A stretch of DNA of 64,000 bases from Agarilytica sp045430285 (GCA_045430285.1 JAILXV010000005.1:62001-126000); one strand, 5' to 3'. Shown: positions 7,811 through 16,421, counted from the first letter of the stretch. The notes: a model not told the origin generated them from the letters alone. Translations and numbers: made by a program.

Positions 7811-9064
7811 TTAGACAAGAAAATGCATCACCTTCTTAAGCGCTTCAAATAAACGATCCACATCCTGCTTCGTGTTGTACATAGAAAACGAGGCACGCAC
7901 CGTTCCAGGTACTTTAAAGCGCTCCATTAGCGGTTGAGCACAATGATGGCCCGTACGTACCGCAACGCCCTGCTGGTCCAACAACATACCTATATCGGCA
8001 GGATGAGTCCCCTCTACGACAAAACTCAACACACCAGTAGCATTCTTGGAATATCCAACACGCACAAGCCCAGGAAACTCGCTGGCCTTTTTGATCGCAT
8101 ATTCCAATATTGCTTGCTCATGAGCTTGGACAGCGTCACGATCAAAACTTTCCACATAGTCAATCGCAGCAGCTAAACCAATAGCACCGCAAATATTGGG
8201 CGTGCCTGCTTCAAACTTATAAGGCAGACGATTAAATGTCGTTCCGGAAAAGCTCACTGCCTCAATCATTTCACCGCCATAATGGTACGGCGGCATTTCA
8301 TTCAGGAGCGCTTCTTTTCCCCAAAGCACACCAACACCTGTAGGCGCATAAAGTTTGTGGCCTGAAAACACGTAAAAGTCACAACCTAACGCTTGAACAT
8401 CAACAGGAAAATGGGCCACGGCTTGAGCTCCATCAACTAAAACCTTTGCGCCTACCGCATGAGCTCTATCAATAATTTTCTTTACTGGGTTGATCGTACC
8501 CAAAGCATTCGAGACATGATTTACAGAAACGAATTTAACGCTTTCATCAAGCATTAATTCGAATTGAGGCAAGTCTATATCACCAGCATCCGTTACCGGA
8601 ATTGGTATTAACTGTGCACCTACGGACTCAGCCAATACTTGCCACGGCACAATATTGGAATGATGCTCCAATTCGGGCACTAAAACTTTATCGCCCGACT
8701 GAATATTCGCTCGACCCCATGTTGAGGCGACTAGATTGATTCCCTCAGTCGTGCCGCGCGTCCAGATGATCGAAGCGGAATTTGGGCTATTAATAAAACG
8801 AGAAACCGTTTCGCGCGCCTCTTCAAACTTTTGAGTTGCCTTATCACTTAGCGAGTGAGCGCCACGATGAACATTAGAATTGTACTGCGTGTAATACTCG
8901 GTAATCGCATCAATCACCACCAGAGGCTTTTGAGTGGTCGCCGCGTTATCGAGATACACCAAGGGGTGACCGTTGACCTCCTGATCCAAAATAGGGAACT
9001 CTGTTCGCACGGACTCAACATCGAAGCCACGCTTCACCGCTTGCACATCCTCAACCACCATCAC
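7811..9064 (-). CDS. sufS: Cysteine desulfurase SufS (group II)
   Basis: PLP enzyme that removes sulfur from cysteine to form a persulfide for SufE. The 417-residue product has the N-terminal substrate-site segment YLDNAATTQKP, the PLP lysine in FSGHKLYAPTGVGVLWG, and the active cysteine Cys375 in AVRTGHHCAQPLM with the short loop typical of group II enzymes. It overlaps sufD by 4 bases (translational coupling) and precedes sufA by 30 bases. This is the second cysteine desulfurase in the locus: the group I enzyme iscS lies upstream of sufB. Confidence 0.95.
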   Translation of the reverse strand: MMVVEDVQAVKRGFDVESVRTEFPILDQEVNGHPLVYLDNAATTQKPLVVIDAITEYYTQYNSNVHRGAHSLSDKATQKFEEARETVSRFINSPNSASIIWTRGTTEGINLVASTWGRANIQSGDKVLVPELEHHSNIVPWQVLAESVGAQLIPIPVTDAGDIDLPQFELMLDESVKFVSVNHVSNALGTINPVKKIIDRAHAVGAKVLVDGAQAVAHFPVDVQALGCDFYVFSGHKLYAPTGVGVLWGKEALLNEMPPYHYGGEMIEAVSFSGTTFNRLPYKFEAGTPNICGAIGLAAAIDYVESFDRDAVQAHEQAILEYAIKKASEFPGLVRVGYSKNATGVLSFVVEGTHPADIGMLLDQQGVAVRTGHHCAQPLMERFKVPGTVRASFSMYNTKQDVDRLFEALKKVMHFLV

Positions 9065-10383
9065 AGCAGAGACTCCAAATCAACCGGATCGCGTGAAAAT
9101 AACTCCGCGATCTGAGGCCTCAGATAATCTGCAACAGCTTTGTCGTTTATATTGTTGATCAGCTCATTAATAAAGCCAAAACTCAACATCATACGCGCTT
9201 CTTTTTCAGAAACGCCACGAGTTCTTAAATAGTGCATGGATGTTTCGTTTAGCTGAGCTACCGTTGCGCCATGTGCGCACTGCACATCATCCGCATAAAT
9301 TTCCAGCTCTGGCTTGGTATCTATCTCAGCCTTATTGCTCGTCAATAAATTCTTATTACTGAGTTGAGCGAACGTCTTCTGCGCATCTTTATGAATATGA
9401 ATACGGCCGTTAAAAACAGCTTTCGCTTCATCCGCGATAATGCCTCGAAACACCTCGTTGGTAGTACAGTGAGGTACCGCATGCTCAATGGTCGTATGGT
9501 AATCCACATGCTGTTTATGACGAGGCAAATAAACGCCGCCCATTTCACAATGCGCGCCTGCCCCCAAATGATTCACAACACAATCTATACGCTTTAACTT
9601 TCCACCTAGCGCAAAATGAAAACTATCAATCACCGCTGACGCGGCCAAATTCACATGTAAGCCGCCAACGTGCAGAGCGCTGTCATCTTCTAGGTGTAGA
9701 CGATAGTGTTTTAATTTCGCATTCGCCTGAACATCCAACTCCGTCACAGAGTTCACAAAATTACTTTGCGCCGCGTCATCACTTACAAATTGCTCAATCA
9801 AAGTTGCTTCAGCGCTTTCCCCAATAGAAAGTAATACGCGTGGAGATACTGTCGCACCCTGCGCCTGAGACAACGTAACATTCAATACACGGAATGCTTT
9901 TTCAATTTTTGTGTTTTTTGCAACACGAATATAAACACCGTCATTAAGCTTGCTGGCATTTAGGGCCGCAAAAATATGCTTAGCGTCTTTAGCAATACTG
10001 CCAAGCGCGGCTGCTATGTCGCTTTGAACATCAGCTTCGGCACCTGAAAAAGTGGCAAACACAGTACCTTCGGGTAACGTTTCTAGCGGAGAAGACAAAG
10101 CCTTGTCATATACACCGTTGACAAAAACCACATCAAAACAGTCCAGGCCCGAAATATCCGCACCCGCGACAATTGTGTCATCAAGCGCTCGGACTTCTGG
10201 CGATGCGCTACATACCTCACCTTTCTCTAGCACACGAAGGCTGGTGTATTTCCAATCCTCAGATTTACGATGAGGAAAAGAGACCTTCTCCCACACTTCA
10301 GCATTATGCTTCTGAACCGGCGCTAACCACTCAAGCGTATTTTCCGGCGCATATGCCGCCGCTTGAGAAACAAAATCTGACAT
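9061..10383 (-). CDS. sufD: SufD, scaffold subunit of SufBC2D
   Basis: Partner of SufB in the SufBC2D scaffold on which clusters are assembled, and needed for iron acquisition. The 440-residue product has the SufBD beta-helix core with YHTTIEHAVPHCTTNEVFRG, GRIHIHKDAQKTFAQL and the family motif EIYADDVQCAHGATVAQL with its conserved His. It starts one base inside sufC (TAATG junction) and overlaps sufS by 4 bases, so sufC, sufD and sufS are tightly coupled. Nothing is missing that I can see. Confidence 0.94.
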   Translation of the reverse strand: MSDFVSQAAAYAPENTLEWLAPVQKHNAEVWEKVSFPHRKSEDWKYTSLRVLEKGEVCSASPEVRALDDTIVAGADISGLDCFDVVFVNGVYDKALSSPLETLPEGTVFATFSGAEADVQSDIAAALGSIAKDAKHIFAALNASKLNDGVYIRVAKNTKIEKAFRVLNVTLSQAQGATVSPRVLLSIGESAEATLIEQFVSDDAAQSNFVNSVTELDVQANAKLKHYRLHLEDDSALHVGGLHVNLAASAVIDSFHFALGGKLKRIDCVVNHLGAGAHCEMGGVYLPRHKQHVDYHTTIEHAVPHCTTNEVFRGIIADEAKAVFNGRIHIHKDAQKTFAQLSNKNLLTSNKAEIDTKPELEIYADDVQCAHGATVAQLNETSMHYLRTRGVSEKEARMMLSFGFINELINNINDKAVADYLRPQIAELFSRDPVDLESLL

Positions 10384-11138
10384 TAAGCCACCTCTCCAGC
10401 GCCTTCTAACCAGCCGTAGCCTTTTTCTTCAAGTTCTAGGGCTAAGGATTTATCACCTGACTTAACAATCTTTCCGCCCGCCAAAACATGCACATAATCG
10501 GGCTCGATATAATTCAACAATCTTTGATAATGCGTAACAACAATAAAAGAGCGATCTTCAGAACGCAGTGAATTCACGCCATCTGCCACAACTTGCAATG
10601 CATCAATATCCAAACCAGAGTCAGTTTCATCCAGAATCGCGAGCTTAGGCTCTAACAACATCATCTGCATGATTTCGTTACGTTTCTTTTCGCCACCAGA
10701 AAAACCTTCGTTTACGCCACGTTTTAAAAAGTTTTGATCTAAGTTCACTGCCTTACAGAACTCACGCGCCTTTTTCATAAACGATACAGAGTCTAAAGCT
10801 TCTTGGCCTCGATATTCACGGACAGCATCCACCGAAGCTTTAAGAAATTCCATATTGCTAACGCCAGGAATTTCAACCGGATATTGAAATGCTAAGAACA
10901 AACCTTCACGGGCACGATATTCAGTCTCTAGTTCTAGTAAATTCTTACCCATAAAATCAACGCTTCCGCCAATCACTTCATAGCCTTCCCGACCGGAAAG
11001 CACATGACCGAGCGTACTCTTACCGGAACCGTTTGGTCCCATGATCGCGTGCACTTCACCAGGCTTAACATCGATGCTTAAACCGTTAAGAATTTGCTTA
11101 TCTTCAACTTTTGCTTGTAGATCGTTAATCGACAGCAT
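10383..11138 (-). CDS. sufC: SufC, ABC-type ATPase of the SUF scaffold
   Basis: Cytosolic ABC ATPase that drives conformational changes in SufBC2D. The 251-residue product has Walker A GPNGSGKST at residues 34-42, the Q-loop LAFQYPVEIPGV, the signature FSGGEKKRNEI (the usual SufC variant), Walker B LAILDETDSGLD and the H-loop VVTHYQRLL. It overlaps sufD by a single base. A 194-base gap holding a long inverted-repeat element separates it from sufB, unusual because sufB and sufC are normally adjacent. Confidence 0.96.
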   Translation of the reverse strand: MLSINDLQAKVEDKQILNGLSIDVKPGEVHAIMGPNGSGKSTLGHVLSGREGYEVIGGSVDFMGKNLLELETEYRAREGLFLAFQYPVEIPGVSNMEFLKASVDAVREYRGQEALDSVSFMKKAREFCKAVNLDQNFLKRGVNEGFSGGEKKRNEIMQMMLLEPKLAILDETDSGLDIDALQVVADGVNSLRSEDRSFIVVTHYQRLLNYIEPDYVHVLAGGKIVKSGDKSLALELEEKGYGWLEGAGEVA

Positions 11139-11209
11139 TAAAAAATTTCTCCAATTTCATATCTCCACGCCCACTTTTTTGTACGCAGAGTCGTCTTAGC
11201 ACTTAGTGA

Positions 11210-11313
11210 ATTCCCTCGGGGAGCTTTTTTATGACCATCTGTATCATGGATGCTACAGCTGAGCCCTCACGGATGAGTTTACGGCGCGTCAGAAAAAAGT
11301 TTCCCGAGGGAAT
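11210..11313 (+). ncRNA. TwoAYGGAY-like structured element (copy A) inside the suf operon
   Basis: A 104-base element fills most of the sufB-sufC gap. Outer arms 11210-11235 and 11288-11313 are complementary at 23 of 26 positions. They enclose two small hairpins: TGTATC/GCTACA closing loop ATGGAT (11245-11250), and CTC/GAG closing loop ACGGAT (11269-11274), joined by AGCTGAGC. The 58-base core (11233-11290) aligns without gaps to a second copy at 60037-60094, with compensating stem changes. The two AYGGAY loops inside an enclosing stem fit the published TwoAYGGAY RNA motif, whose function is unknown. The AYGGAY strand is plus, antisense to the suf genes, though the complement also folds. Repeat or RNA gene cannot be decided by eye. 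Confidence 0.7.
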
Positions 11314-11332
11314 ACACGTCATGCAATATAAG

Positions 11333-12772
11333 TTAGCCTACACTTCCCTCAAGACTTACCTCTAAGAGCTTTCCAGCCTCAACGGCAAACTCCATCGGCA
11401 ACTCTTTAAACACCTCCTTACAAAAACCATTCACAATCATCGAAATGGCTTTTTCAGTATCAATCCCTCGCTGCAAACACAAATACAACTGATCATCGCT
11501 TACTTTTGATGTCGTTGCCTCATGCTCAATCACCGCAGAAGGGTTCTTACTTTCTATATATGGAAAGGTATGGGCTGCGCAAGTATCACCGATTAGCAGC
11601 GAATCACACTGCGTATAATTTCGCGCACCTTCAGCACCAGGATTCATGCGCACCAAACCACGGTAAGCATTAGAACTCTTACCCGCAGAAATACCCTTAG
11701 AAATAATCGTCGATCTCGTATTCTTTCCTAAGTGAATCATCTTCGTGCCGGTATCTGCTTGCTGATAATTATTCGTCAGCGCTACAGAATAAAATTCACC
11801 GACACTGTTATCACCTTTCAAAATACAGCTCGGATACTTCCACGTAACAGCAGAACCCGTTTCTACCTGAGTCCAAGAAATATGTGCATTGGTATGACAG
11901 ACACCACGCTTGGTGACAAAATTGTATATCCCACCTTTGCCTTCGGCATCGCCTGGATACCAATTTTGTACCGTGGAATATTTGATTTTTGCGTTATCCA
12001 TCGCCACGAGCTCAACAACGGCCGCATGCAACTGATTTTCATCACGCATCGGTGCAGTACAGCCTTCCAAATAACTTACATGACTGCCTTCATCGGCGAT
12101 GATTAGAGTACGCTCGAACTGCCCCGTATTCGATTCGTTAATACGGAAATACGTCGACAGCTCCATGGGGCAACGAACCCCCTTTGGAATATACACAAAA
12201 GAGCCATCACTAAAGACCGCGCAATTTAGCGCAGCGTAGTAGTTATCTTTTTGCGGCACCACACTGCCGAGGTATTTTTTTACAAGCTCAGGATATTCGT
12301 GAACAGCCTCAGAAATTGGGCAAAAGATCACGCCTGCATCTTTAAGTTTTTTACGGAACGTAGTGGCAACAGAAACCGAATCAAATACGGCATCGACTGC
12401 CACACCCGCGAGCATCTCTTGCTCATGCAAAGGAATACCAAGCTTGTTGTATGTTTCGATCAGTTCAGGATCGACCTCATCCAGGCTCTTAGGTTTATCT
12501 TCCATGCTTTTCGGCGCGGAGTAATATGAAATTGCATTGAAATCAATTTTGGGATAATCCACGTGTGCCCATTCGGGCTCCTTCATTTCTTTCCAAGCAG
12601 CGAAGGCTTTTAAACGCCAATCCAGCATCCACTGAGGCTCACCCTTTTTCTTAGAAATGAAGGTTACCACCTCTTCACTAAGACCCGGCGCAATGGTGTC
12701 GGACTCAATATCCGTCACAAACCCAGCGGCATAATCTTTGGTAATGAGGTCGTCTATCTGTTCTTGAGACAT
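11333..12772 (-). CDS. sufB: SufB, Fe-S scaffold protein
   Basis: Core scaffold subunit of SufBC2D that receives sulfur from SufE. The 479-residue product has the SufB signatures: CPISEAVHEYPELVKKYLG, YFRINESNTGQFERTLIIAD, EGCTAPMRDENQLHAAVVEL, GGIYNFVTKRGVCHTNAHIS, and NYTQCDSLLIGDTCAAHTFP with the conserved cluster-binding cysteine near the C-terminus. It begins 34 bases after iscS on the minus strand and is followed by the inverted-repeat element before sufC. Regulation is probably from the upstream iscR promoter; no separate strong promoter was found between iscS and sufB. Confidence 0.96.
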   Translation of the reverse strand: MSQEQIDDLITKDYAAGFVTDIESDTIAPGLSEEVVTFISKKKGEPQWMLDWRLKAFAAWKEMKEPEWAHVDYPKIDFNAISYYSAPKSMEDKPKSLDEVDPELIETYNKLGIPLHEQEMLAGVAVDAVFDSVSVATTFRKKLKDAGVIFCPISEAVHEYPELVKKYLGSVVPQKDNYYAALNCAVFSDGSFVYIPKGVRCPMELSTYFRINESNTGQFERTLIIADEGSHVSYLEGCTAPMRDENQLHAAVVELVAMDNAKIKYSTVQNWYPGDAEGKGGIYNFVTKRGVCHTNAHISWTQVETGSAVTWKYPSCILKGDNSVGEFYSVALTNNYQQADTGTKMIHLGKNTRSTIISKGISAGKSSNAYRGLVRMNPGAEGARNYTQCDSLLIGDTCAAHTFPYIESKNPSAVIEHEATTSKVSDDQLYLCLQRGIDTEKAISMIVNGFCKEVFKELPMEFAVEAGKLLEVSLEGSVG

Positions 12773-12806
12773 ACTATCTTTAACTCAAATTAACTTAAGT
12801 AACGTA

Positions 12807-14006
12807 CTAAGCAGAGCGGCTACCAGCACGTGTTGAACGCAGTGTTTTGACTGCGGCAATAATTTTTTCAGCAGCGAAATCAATATCTTCAGCCTTCGTA
12901 AAACGTCCAAAGCATATACGCAATGCACTCGATGCTAGTTCACGATCTAAACCAAGAGTCGTTAAAACGTAAGACGGGTCAACACTGATCGACGTACATG
13001 CCGACCCCGTGGACAACGCCAACTCACGCAAGGACATCAATAAGTTTTCGCCATCAACACCTGCAAAGCTGATATTAATATTTCCAGCAACACGTCTTTC
13101 CAAGTCACCATTAATATGGATGTCAGGAAGATTCTTTAATAAATCGATAAAGCGTTCACGATAGCTCAGCAATCGTTTTGACTCTTCCGACATTTCTTGT
13201 TGCGCAATTTTAGCAGCTTCACCCAGGCCTGCAATTTGGTGCGTCGGCAGTGTTCCTGAGCGCATACCTCTTTCATGGCCACCGCCATGAATTTGAGCAT
13301 CGATATTCACACTCGGATCACGACGTACATACAACGCACCAATTCCTTTGGGGCCATACATTTTATGTGCAGAAATCGATAGCAAATCAACATTCAAAGC
13401 ACGAACATCCACAGGCACTTTACCAATGCTTTGTGCCGCATCGACGTGAAAGAGAATCCCCCTCTCGCGACAAAGCGCTCCAATCTCTTCTATTTCGTGA
13501 ATAACACCAATTTCGTTATTCACATGCATGAGCGACACTAACGCGGTCTCTGGCCGTAACGCTGCTTCTAATTGTGTTTTTGACACTACGCCATTTTTTG
13601 GCGGCGTAATGTAGGTAACCTCAAAACCCTGCTGCTCCATATAAGCACAGGTATCAAGCACCGCCTTATGCTCGGTCTTTGCTGTAACAATATGACGAGC
13701 AACAACGGAGGAATCTCTCTCCTGACTGGCCAACTCGCGGAGCAAAGCGCCTTTTATCGCCAGGTTATTCGATTCCGTTGCGCCGCTCGTCCATACAATT
13801 TCACGAGGGTCTGCAGAAATCAGATCAGCCAAAGCCCCTCTGGAATCCTCTACAGCTTCTTCCGCTCGCCAACCATAAACATGAGAACGTGACGCGGGAT
13901 TACCAAAATTTCCATCAAGGATAAGACATTGGCCCATAACCTCCGCAACGCGCGGGTCCACTGGAGTCGTTGAGGCATAATCTAGGTACAAAGGGGGCTT
14001 CATCAT
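12807..14006 (-). CDS. iscS: Cysteine desulfurase, IscS/NifS group I
   Basis: PLP-dependent desulfurase that supplies sulfur for Fe-S clusters and, in related bacteria, tRNA thiolation and other pathways. The 399-residue product has YLDYASTTPVDPRV at the N-terminus, SGATESNNLAIKG, the PLP lysine in SAHKMYGPKGIGALYVRR, and the active cysteine in a long group I loop, LSTGSACTSIS. The C-terminus ends RSTRAGSRSA and lacks the tail motif seen after enteric IscS that contacts IscU. It sits directly between iscR (11 bases) and sufB (34 bases), the position of iscS in an isc operon, but no iscU follows. Confidence 0.9.
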   Translation of the reverse strand: MMKPPLYLDYASTTPVDPRVAEVMGQCLILDGNFGNPASRSHVYGWRAEEAVEDSRGALADLISADPREIVWTSGATESNNLAIKGALLRELASQERDSSVVARHIVTAKTEHKAVLDTCAYMEQQGFEVTYITPPKNGVVSKTQLEAALRPETALVSLMHVNNEIGVIHEIEEIGALCRERGILFHVDAAQSIGKVPVDVRALNVDLLSISAHKMYGPKGIGALYVRRDPSVNIDAQIHGGGHERGMRSGTLPTHQIAGLGEAAKIAQQEMSEESKRLLSYRERFIDLLKNLPDIHINGDLERRVAGNINISFAGVDGENLLMSLRELALSTGSACTSISVDPSYVLTTLGLDRELASSALRICFGRFTKAEDIDFAAEKIIAAVKTLRSTRAGSRSA

Positions 14007-14017
14007 AAAAACCCACG

Positions 14018-14518
14018 TTACCCAAGATTGCTGGATGTGATCACGTTCTCTATGTCAGTCAACGCAGTTTCATCACTTTTTTCTTTCTGATCTTGACGAT
14101 TCGCCACACGCTGAACTTCGTGACGCTCAACCAAACTACCTAAGCTAATACCGCTGAGGAATTTATGAATTTGCTCACTGAGGTCGGTCCATAAATAATG
14201 GGTTAAGCACACGTCGCCTTGCTGGCAATCACCCTGACCACCACAGCTTGTCGCATCGATGGACTCGTTCACGGCATCAATAATTTCCGCTACGTAAACA
14301 TCGCCAGCATCCCTATTCAAGCGGTAACCGCCACCAGGGCCACGAACACTTCGGACCAAAGCATTTTGCCTTAATTTCGCGAATAGCTGCTCTAAATAGG
14401 AAAGGGAAATTTCTTGGCGTTTGGAGATATCGGCCAAACTCACGGGTCCAGTATTCGCATGAAGCGCCAAATCGAGCATCGCTGTCACGGCATAACGGCC
14501 TTTGGTGGTTAAGCGCAT
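14018..14518 (-). CDS. iscR: IscR, Rrf2-family Fe-S cluster regulator
   Basis: Transcription factor that represses the Fe-S locus when it carries a [2Fe-2S] cluster. The 166-residue product has the Rrf2 winged helix (MRLTTKGRYAVTAMLDLALH, GPVSLADISKRQEISLSYLEQLF, RSVRGPGGGYRL) and the cluster cysteines spaced as C-x5-C-x5-C in SCGGQGDCQQGDVCLTHYLW, matching E. coli IscR. It is the first gene of the iron-sulfur operon and lies between trmJ and iscS, as in E. coli. The upstream promoter is overlapped by two IscR-type sites, so autoregulation is very likely. Confidence 0.96.
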   Translation of the reverse strand: MRLTTKGRYAVTAMLDLALHANTGPVSLADISKRQEISLSYLEQLFAKLRQNALVRSVRGPGGGYRLNRDAGDVYVAEIIDAVNESIDATSCGGQGDCQQGDVCLTHYLWTDLSEQIHKFLSGISLGSLVERHEVQRVANRQDQKEKSDETALTDIENVITSSNLG

Positions 14519-14545
14519 AATCTATCACCTACTAATTTTGTGGGC

Positions 14546-14574
14546 ATTATTCTAAAACCTAGTAAACAAGTCAA
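14546..14574 (-). promoter_or_regulatory. Promoter of the iscR-iscS-suf operon
   Basis: On the minus strand TTGACT (14569-14574) and AATAAT (14546-14551) are 17 bases apart, each a 5/6 consensus match. The start of iscR lies about 30 bases downstream. The -35 box lies inside the first IscR-type site. Confidence 0.75.
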
Positions 14575-14603
14575 GTATATACCCGACCATCATACTAGGT
14601 TAT
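14554..14603. promoter_or_regulatory. Two abutting IscR type 1-like operators
   Basis: Two 25-base sequences resembling the type 1 IscR site (ATASYYGACTRWWWYAGTCRRSTAT) lie end to end. Site 1 is 14554-14578, read on the minus strand, beginning ATACTTGACT and containing the -35 box. Site 2 is 14579-14603, read on the plus strand, beginning ATACCCGACC and ending ACTAGGTTAT. The first halves match very well; the second halves are weaker. This resembles the paired-site arrangement upstream of E. coli iscR, where the [2Fe-2S] form represses. Confidence 0.65.
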
Positions 14604-14614
14604 TCCTCAGCTGA

Positions 14615-15391
14615 CTATTTCTCGTTTTCGGCGCTTTCTAGCTTCTTATCTGTACGAAAGATGTAGTTCTGAATGGAGGTCAATAAGCCACGCATGATGC
14701 TGAGCTCCATCTCATCCATACGAACACGATTGAACATTCTTCGAATGCGCGTCATCGTTTGACGAGGGTTTTTGGGGTCATAGAAACCAAGCTTTTCCAG
14801 TGTTTCTTCCAAATGGGTAAAGTACAGCTCCATCTCTTTCGCTTTAGCGGGTGGCATATCCCAATCATCAAAATGGAGCGGTTTACCCGCTTCTGCAGTC
14901 AGGTAGGACATGCGGACTTCGTAAGCAATCACTTGCAATGCGGCCGAGATATTGAGGGAGGAGTATTCATCATTTGCGGGAATATGCACATGAAAATGGC
15001 ATTTATGCAGCTCTTCGTTAGTCAGACCTCTGTCTTCTCGCCCAAATACAATGGCAACATCATGGCTTTCGGTCTCGCGCCACACCTTGTCACCACATTC
15101 ACGTGGCGTAAGTAAAGGCCAGGGAATGCGTCGCTCTCTAGCACTCGTGCCCACCACTAAACCACAATCAGCTATCGCTTCATCTAAGGTAGAAACTACA
15201 CGGACATTATCTAATACGTCCACGGCCCCTGCCGCACGCCATACCGCCTTCGGAGAGGGAAACTCCTTCGGATCAACCAAAATCAACGACGATAAACCCA
15301 TATTTTTTATCGCTCGAGCGGCAGCACCGATATTCCCAGGGTGTGTGGTGTTCACCAGCACCATATGGACCTTACCTAAACGCTCTTTCAT
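14615..15391 (-). CDS. trmJ: tRNA (cytidine/uridine-2'-O-)-methyltransferase TrmJ
   Basis: SPOUT-class methyltransferase that modifies the ribose of position 32 in certain tRNAs. The 258-residue product has the N-terminal VLVNTTHPGNIGAAARAIKNMG, the SAM-knot segments IVFGREDRGLTNEEL and IPANDEYSSLNISAALQVIAYE, and a C-terminal helical extension (FNRVRMDEMELSIMRGLLTSI) seen in TrmJ. It is divergent from suhB and upstream of iscR, the classical E. coli arrangement. Confidence 0.95.
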   Translation of the reverse strand: MKERLGKVHMVLVNTTHPGNIGAAARAIKNMGLSSLILVDPKEFPSPKAVWRAAGAVDVLDNVRVVSTLDEAIADCGLVVGTSARERRIPWPLLTPRECGDKVWRETESHDVAIVFGREDRGLTNEELHKCHFHVHIPANDEYSSLNISAALQVIAYEVRMSYLTAEAGKPLHFDDWDMPPAKAKEMELYFTHLEETLEKLGFYDPKNPRQTMTRIRRMFNRVRMDEMELSIMRGLLTSIQNYIFRTDKKLESAENEK

Positions 15392-15497
15392 CGTCTCATT
15401 CTCTCGTTGATCAAAAGCGCGGCACTATACCAAAAGATCGCCCCTTTCGGGTACTCACGGCCATGGGTAGATTTGCGTCCCCTCGCGGCGTATTTGT

Positions 15498-15506
15498 TGC
15501 TATAAT
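15498..15506 (+). promoter_or_regulatory. Extended -10 promoter for suhB
   Basis: TGCTATAAT at 15498-15506 is a perfect -10 hexamer with the extended TGn element. No good -35 lies 17 bases upstream, as expected for extended -10 promoters. The suhB start is 37 bases downstream, giving a leader of about 30 bases. Confidence 0.55.
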
Positions 15507-15542
15507 CGCCGCCCTTTTCGTGCCCCTACAAGAGATTTAGCC

Positions 15543-16358
15543 ATGCAACCCATGCTCACCATTGCCCTAAAAGCCGCTCGTAAAGCCGGTGAAGTTATCG
15601 AAAGTGCTTTTGAAAGGCTGGATCTCGTTGAAGTGGAAGAAAAAGGTCGCAACGACTTCGTAAGCGAAGTCGACCGAAAAGCGGAAGATGAAGTGATTTA
15701 CCACCTCAACAAAGCCTACCCAGATCATAAATTTACGGGGGAAGAAGGCGGCACCAGAGGAAACCCCGATGCGGACTATGAATGGATTATTGATCCCTTA
15801 GATGGCACAACTAATTTTTTACACGGCATTCCGCATTTCGCAGTCTCTGTTGCCTGCCTCTATAAAGGTACACTCGAACACGCCGTGATTGTTGACCCAA
15901 TGAAACACGAAGAATTTTGTGCGACGCGCGGCAAAGGCGCCACCGTCAATGGCCGCAGAATGCGAGTCAGTAACCGTAAAGGTATGGACGGCGCACTCAT
16001 CGGCACCGGCATTCCATTCAATGGCTTTGCGCTCGAGCACATAGAACCTTACATGGATTGCTTAAAAGATATCGCCAGCGAAACTGCAGGTATACGTCGC
16101 CCAGGTTCAGCGGCCCTAGATCTGGCTTATGTCGCAGCAGGACGTTTTGATGGTTTTTGGGAAATGAACCTGAAAGTCTGGGATATTGCTGCTGGCGTTT
16201 TATTATTGAAAGAATCCGGCGCACTGACCTCAGATTTTAACGGCGGCAGTGAATTCCTGAAAACTGGCCACATCGTTGCTGCTAGCCCTAAAGTGTTTAA
16301 GCCTTTGCTGAAAACCGTTCAAAAGCATTTGGGACATGTGCCTAGTAACGCTAGCTAA
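15543..16358 (+). CDS. suhB: Inositol-1-monophosphatase family protein SuhB
   Basis: Mg-dependent inositol monophosphatase. In E. coli SuhB also joins the rRNA antitermination complex. The 271-residue product has the metal-binding motifs FTGEEGGTRG, the family signature WIIDPLDGTTNFLHG, and the C-terminal WDIAAGVLLLKESG. It is divergent from trmJ (151-base gap) and has an extended -10 promoter just upstream. The position next to trmJ-iscR matches enteric and pseudomonad genomes. Confidence 0.96.
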   Translation: MQPMLTIALKAARKAGEVIESAFERLDLVEVEEKGRNDFVSEVDRKAEDEVIYHLNKAYPDHKFTGEEGGTRGNPDADYEWIIDPLDGTTNFLHGIPHFAVSVACLYKGTLEHAVIVDPMKHEEFCATRGKGATVNGRRMRVSNRKGMDGALIGTGIPFNGFALEHIEPYMDCLKDIASETAGIRRPGSAALDLAYVAAGRFDGFWEMNLKVWDIAAGVLLLKESGALTSDFNGGSEFLKTGHIVAASPKVFKPLLKTVQKHLGHVPSNAS

Positions 16359-16396
16359 GCACTCGCCGCTCTAAATTACGAAGAAAATACAAACGC

Positions 16397-16421
16397 TCCC
16401 TCAATTGCCTGCATTGAGGGA
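16397..16421 (+). terminator. Hairpin after suhB, possible terminator
   Basis: Perfect 9-base stem (TCCCTCAAT/ATTGAGGGA) with loop TGCCTGC, about 40 bases after the suhB stop. No T-run follows, so intrinsic termination is uncertain; it could act as a 3'-end stabilising hairpin. Confidence 0.4.
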
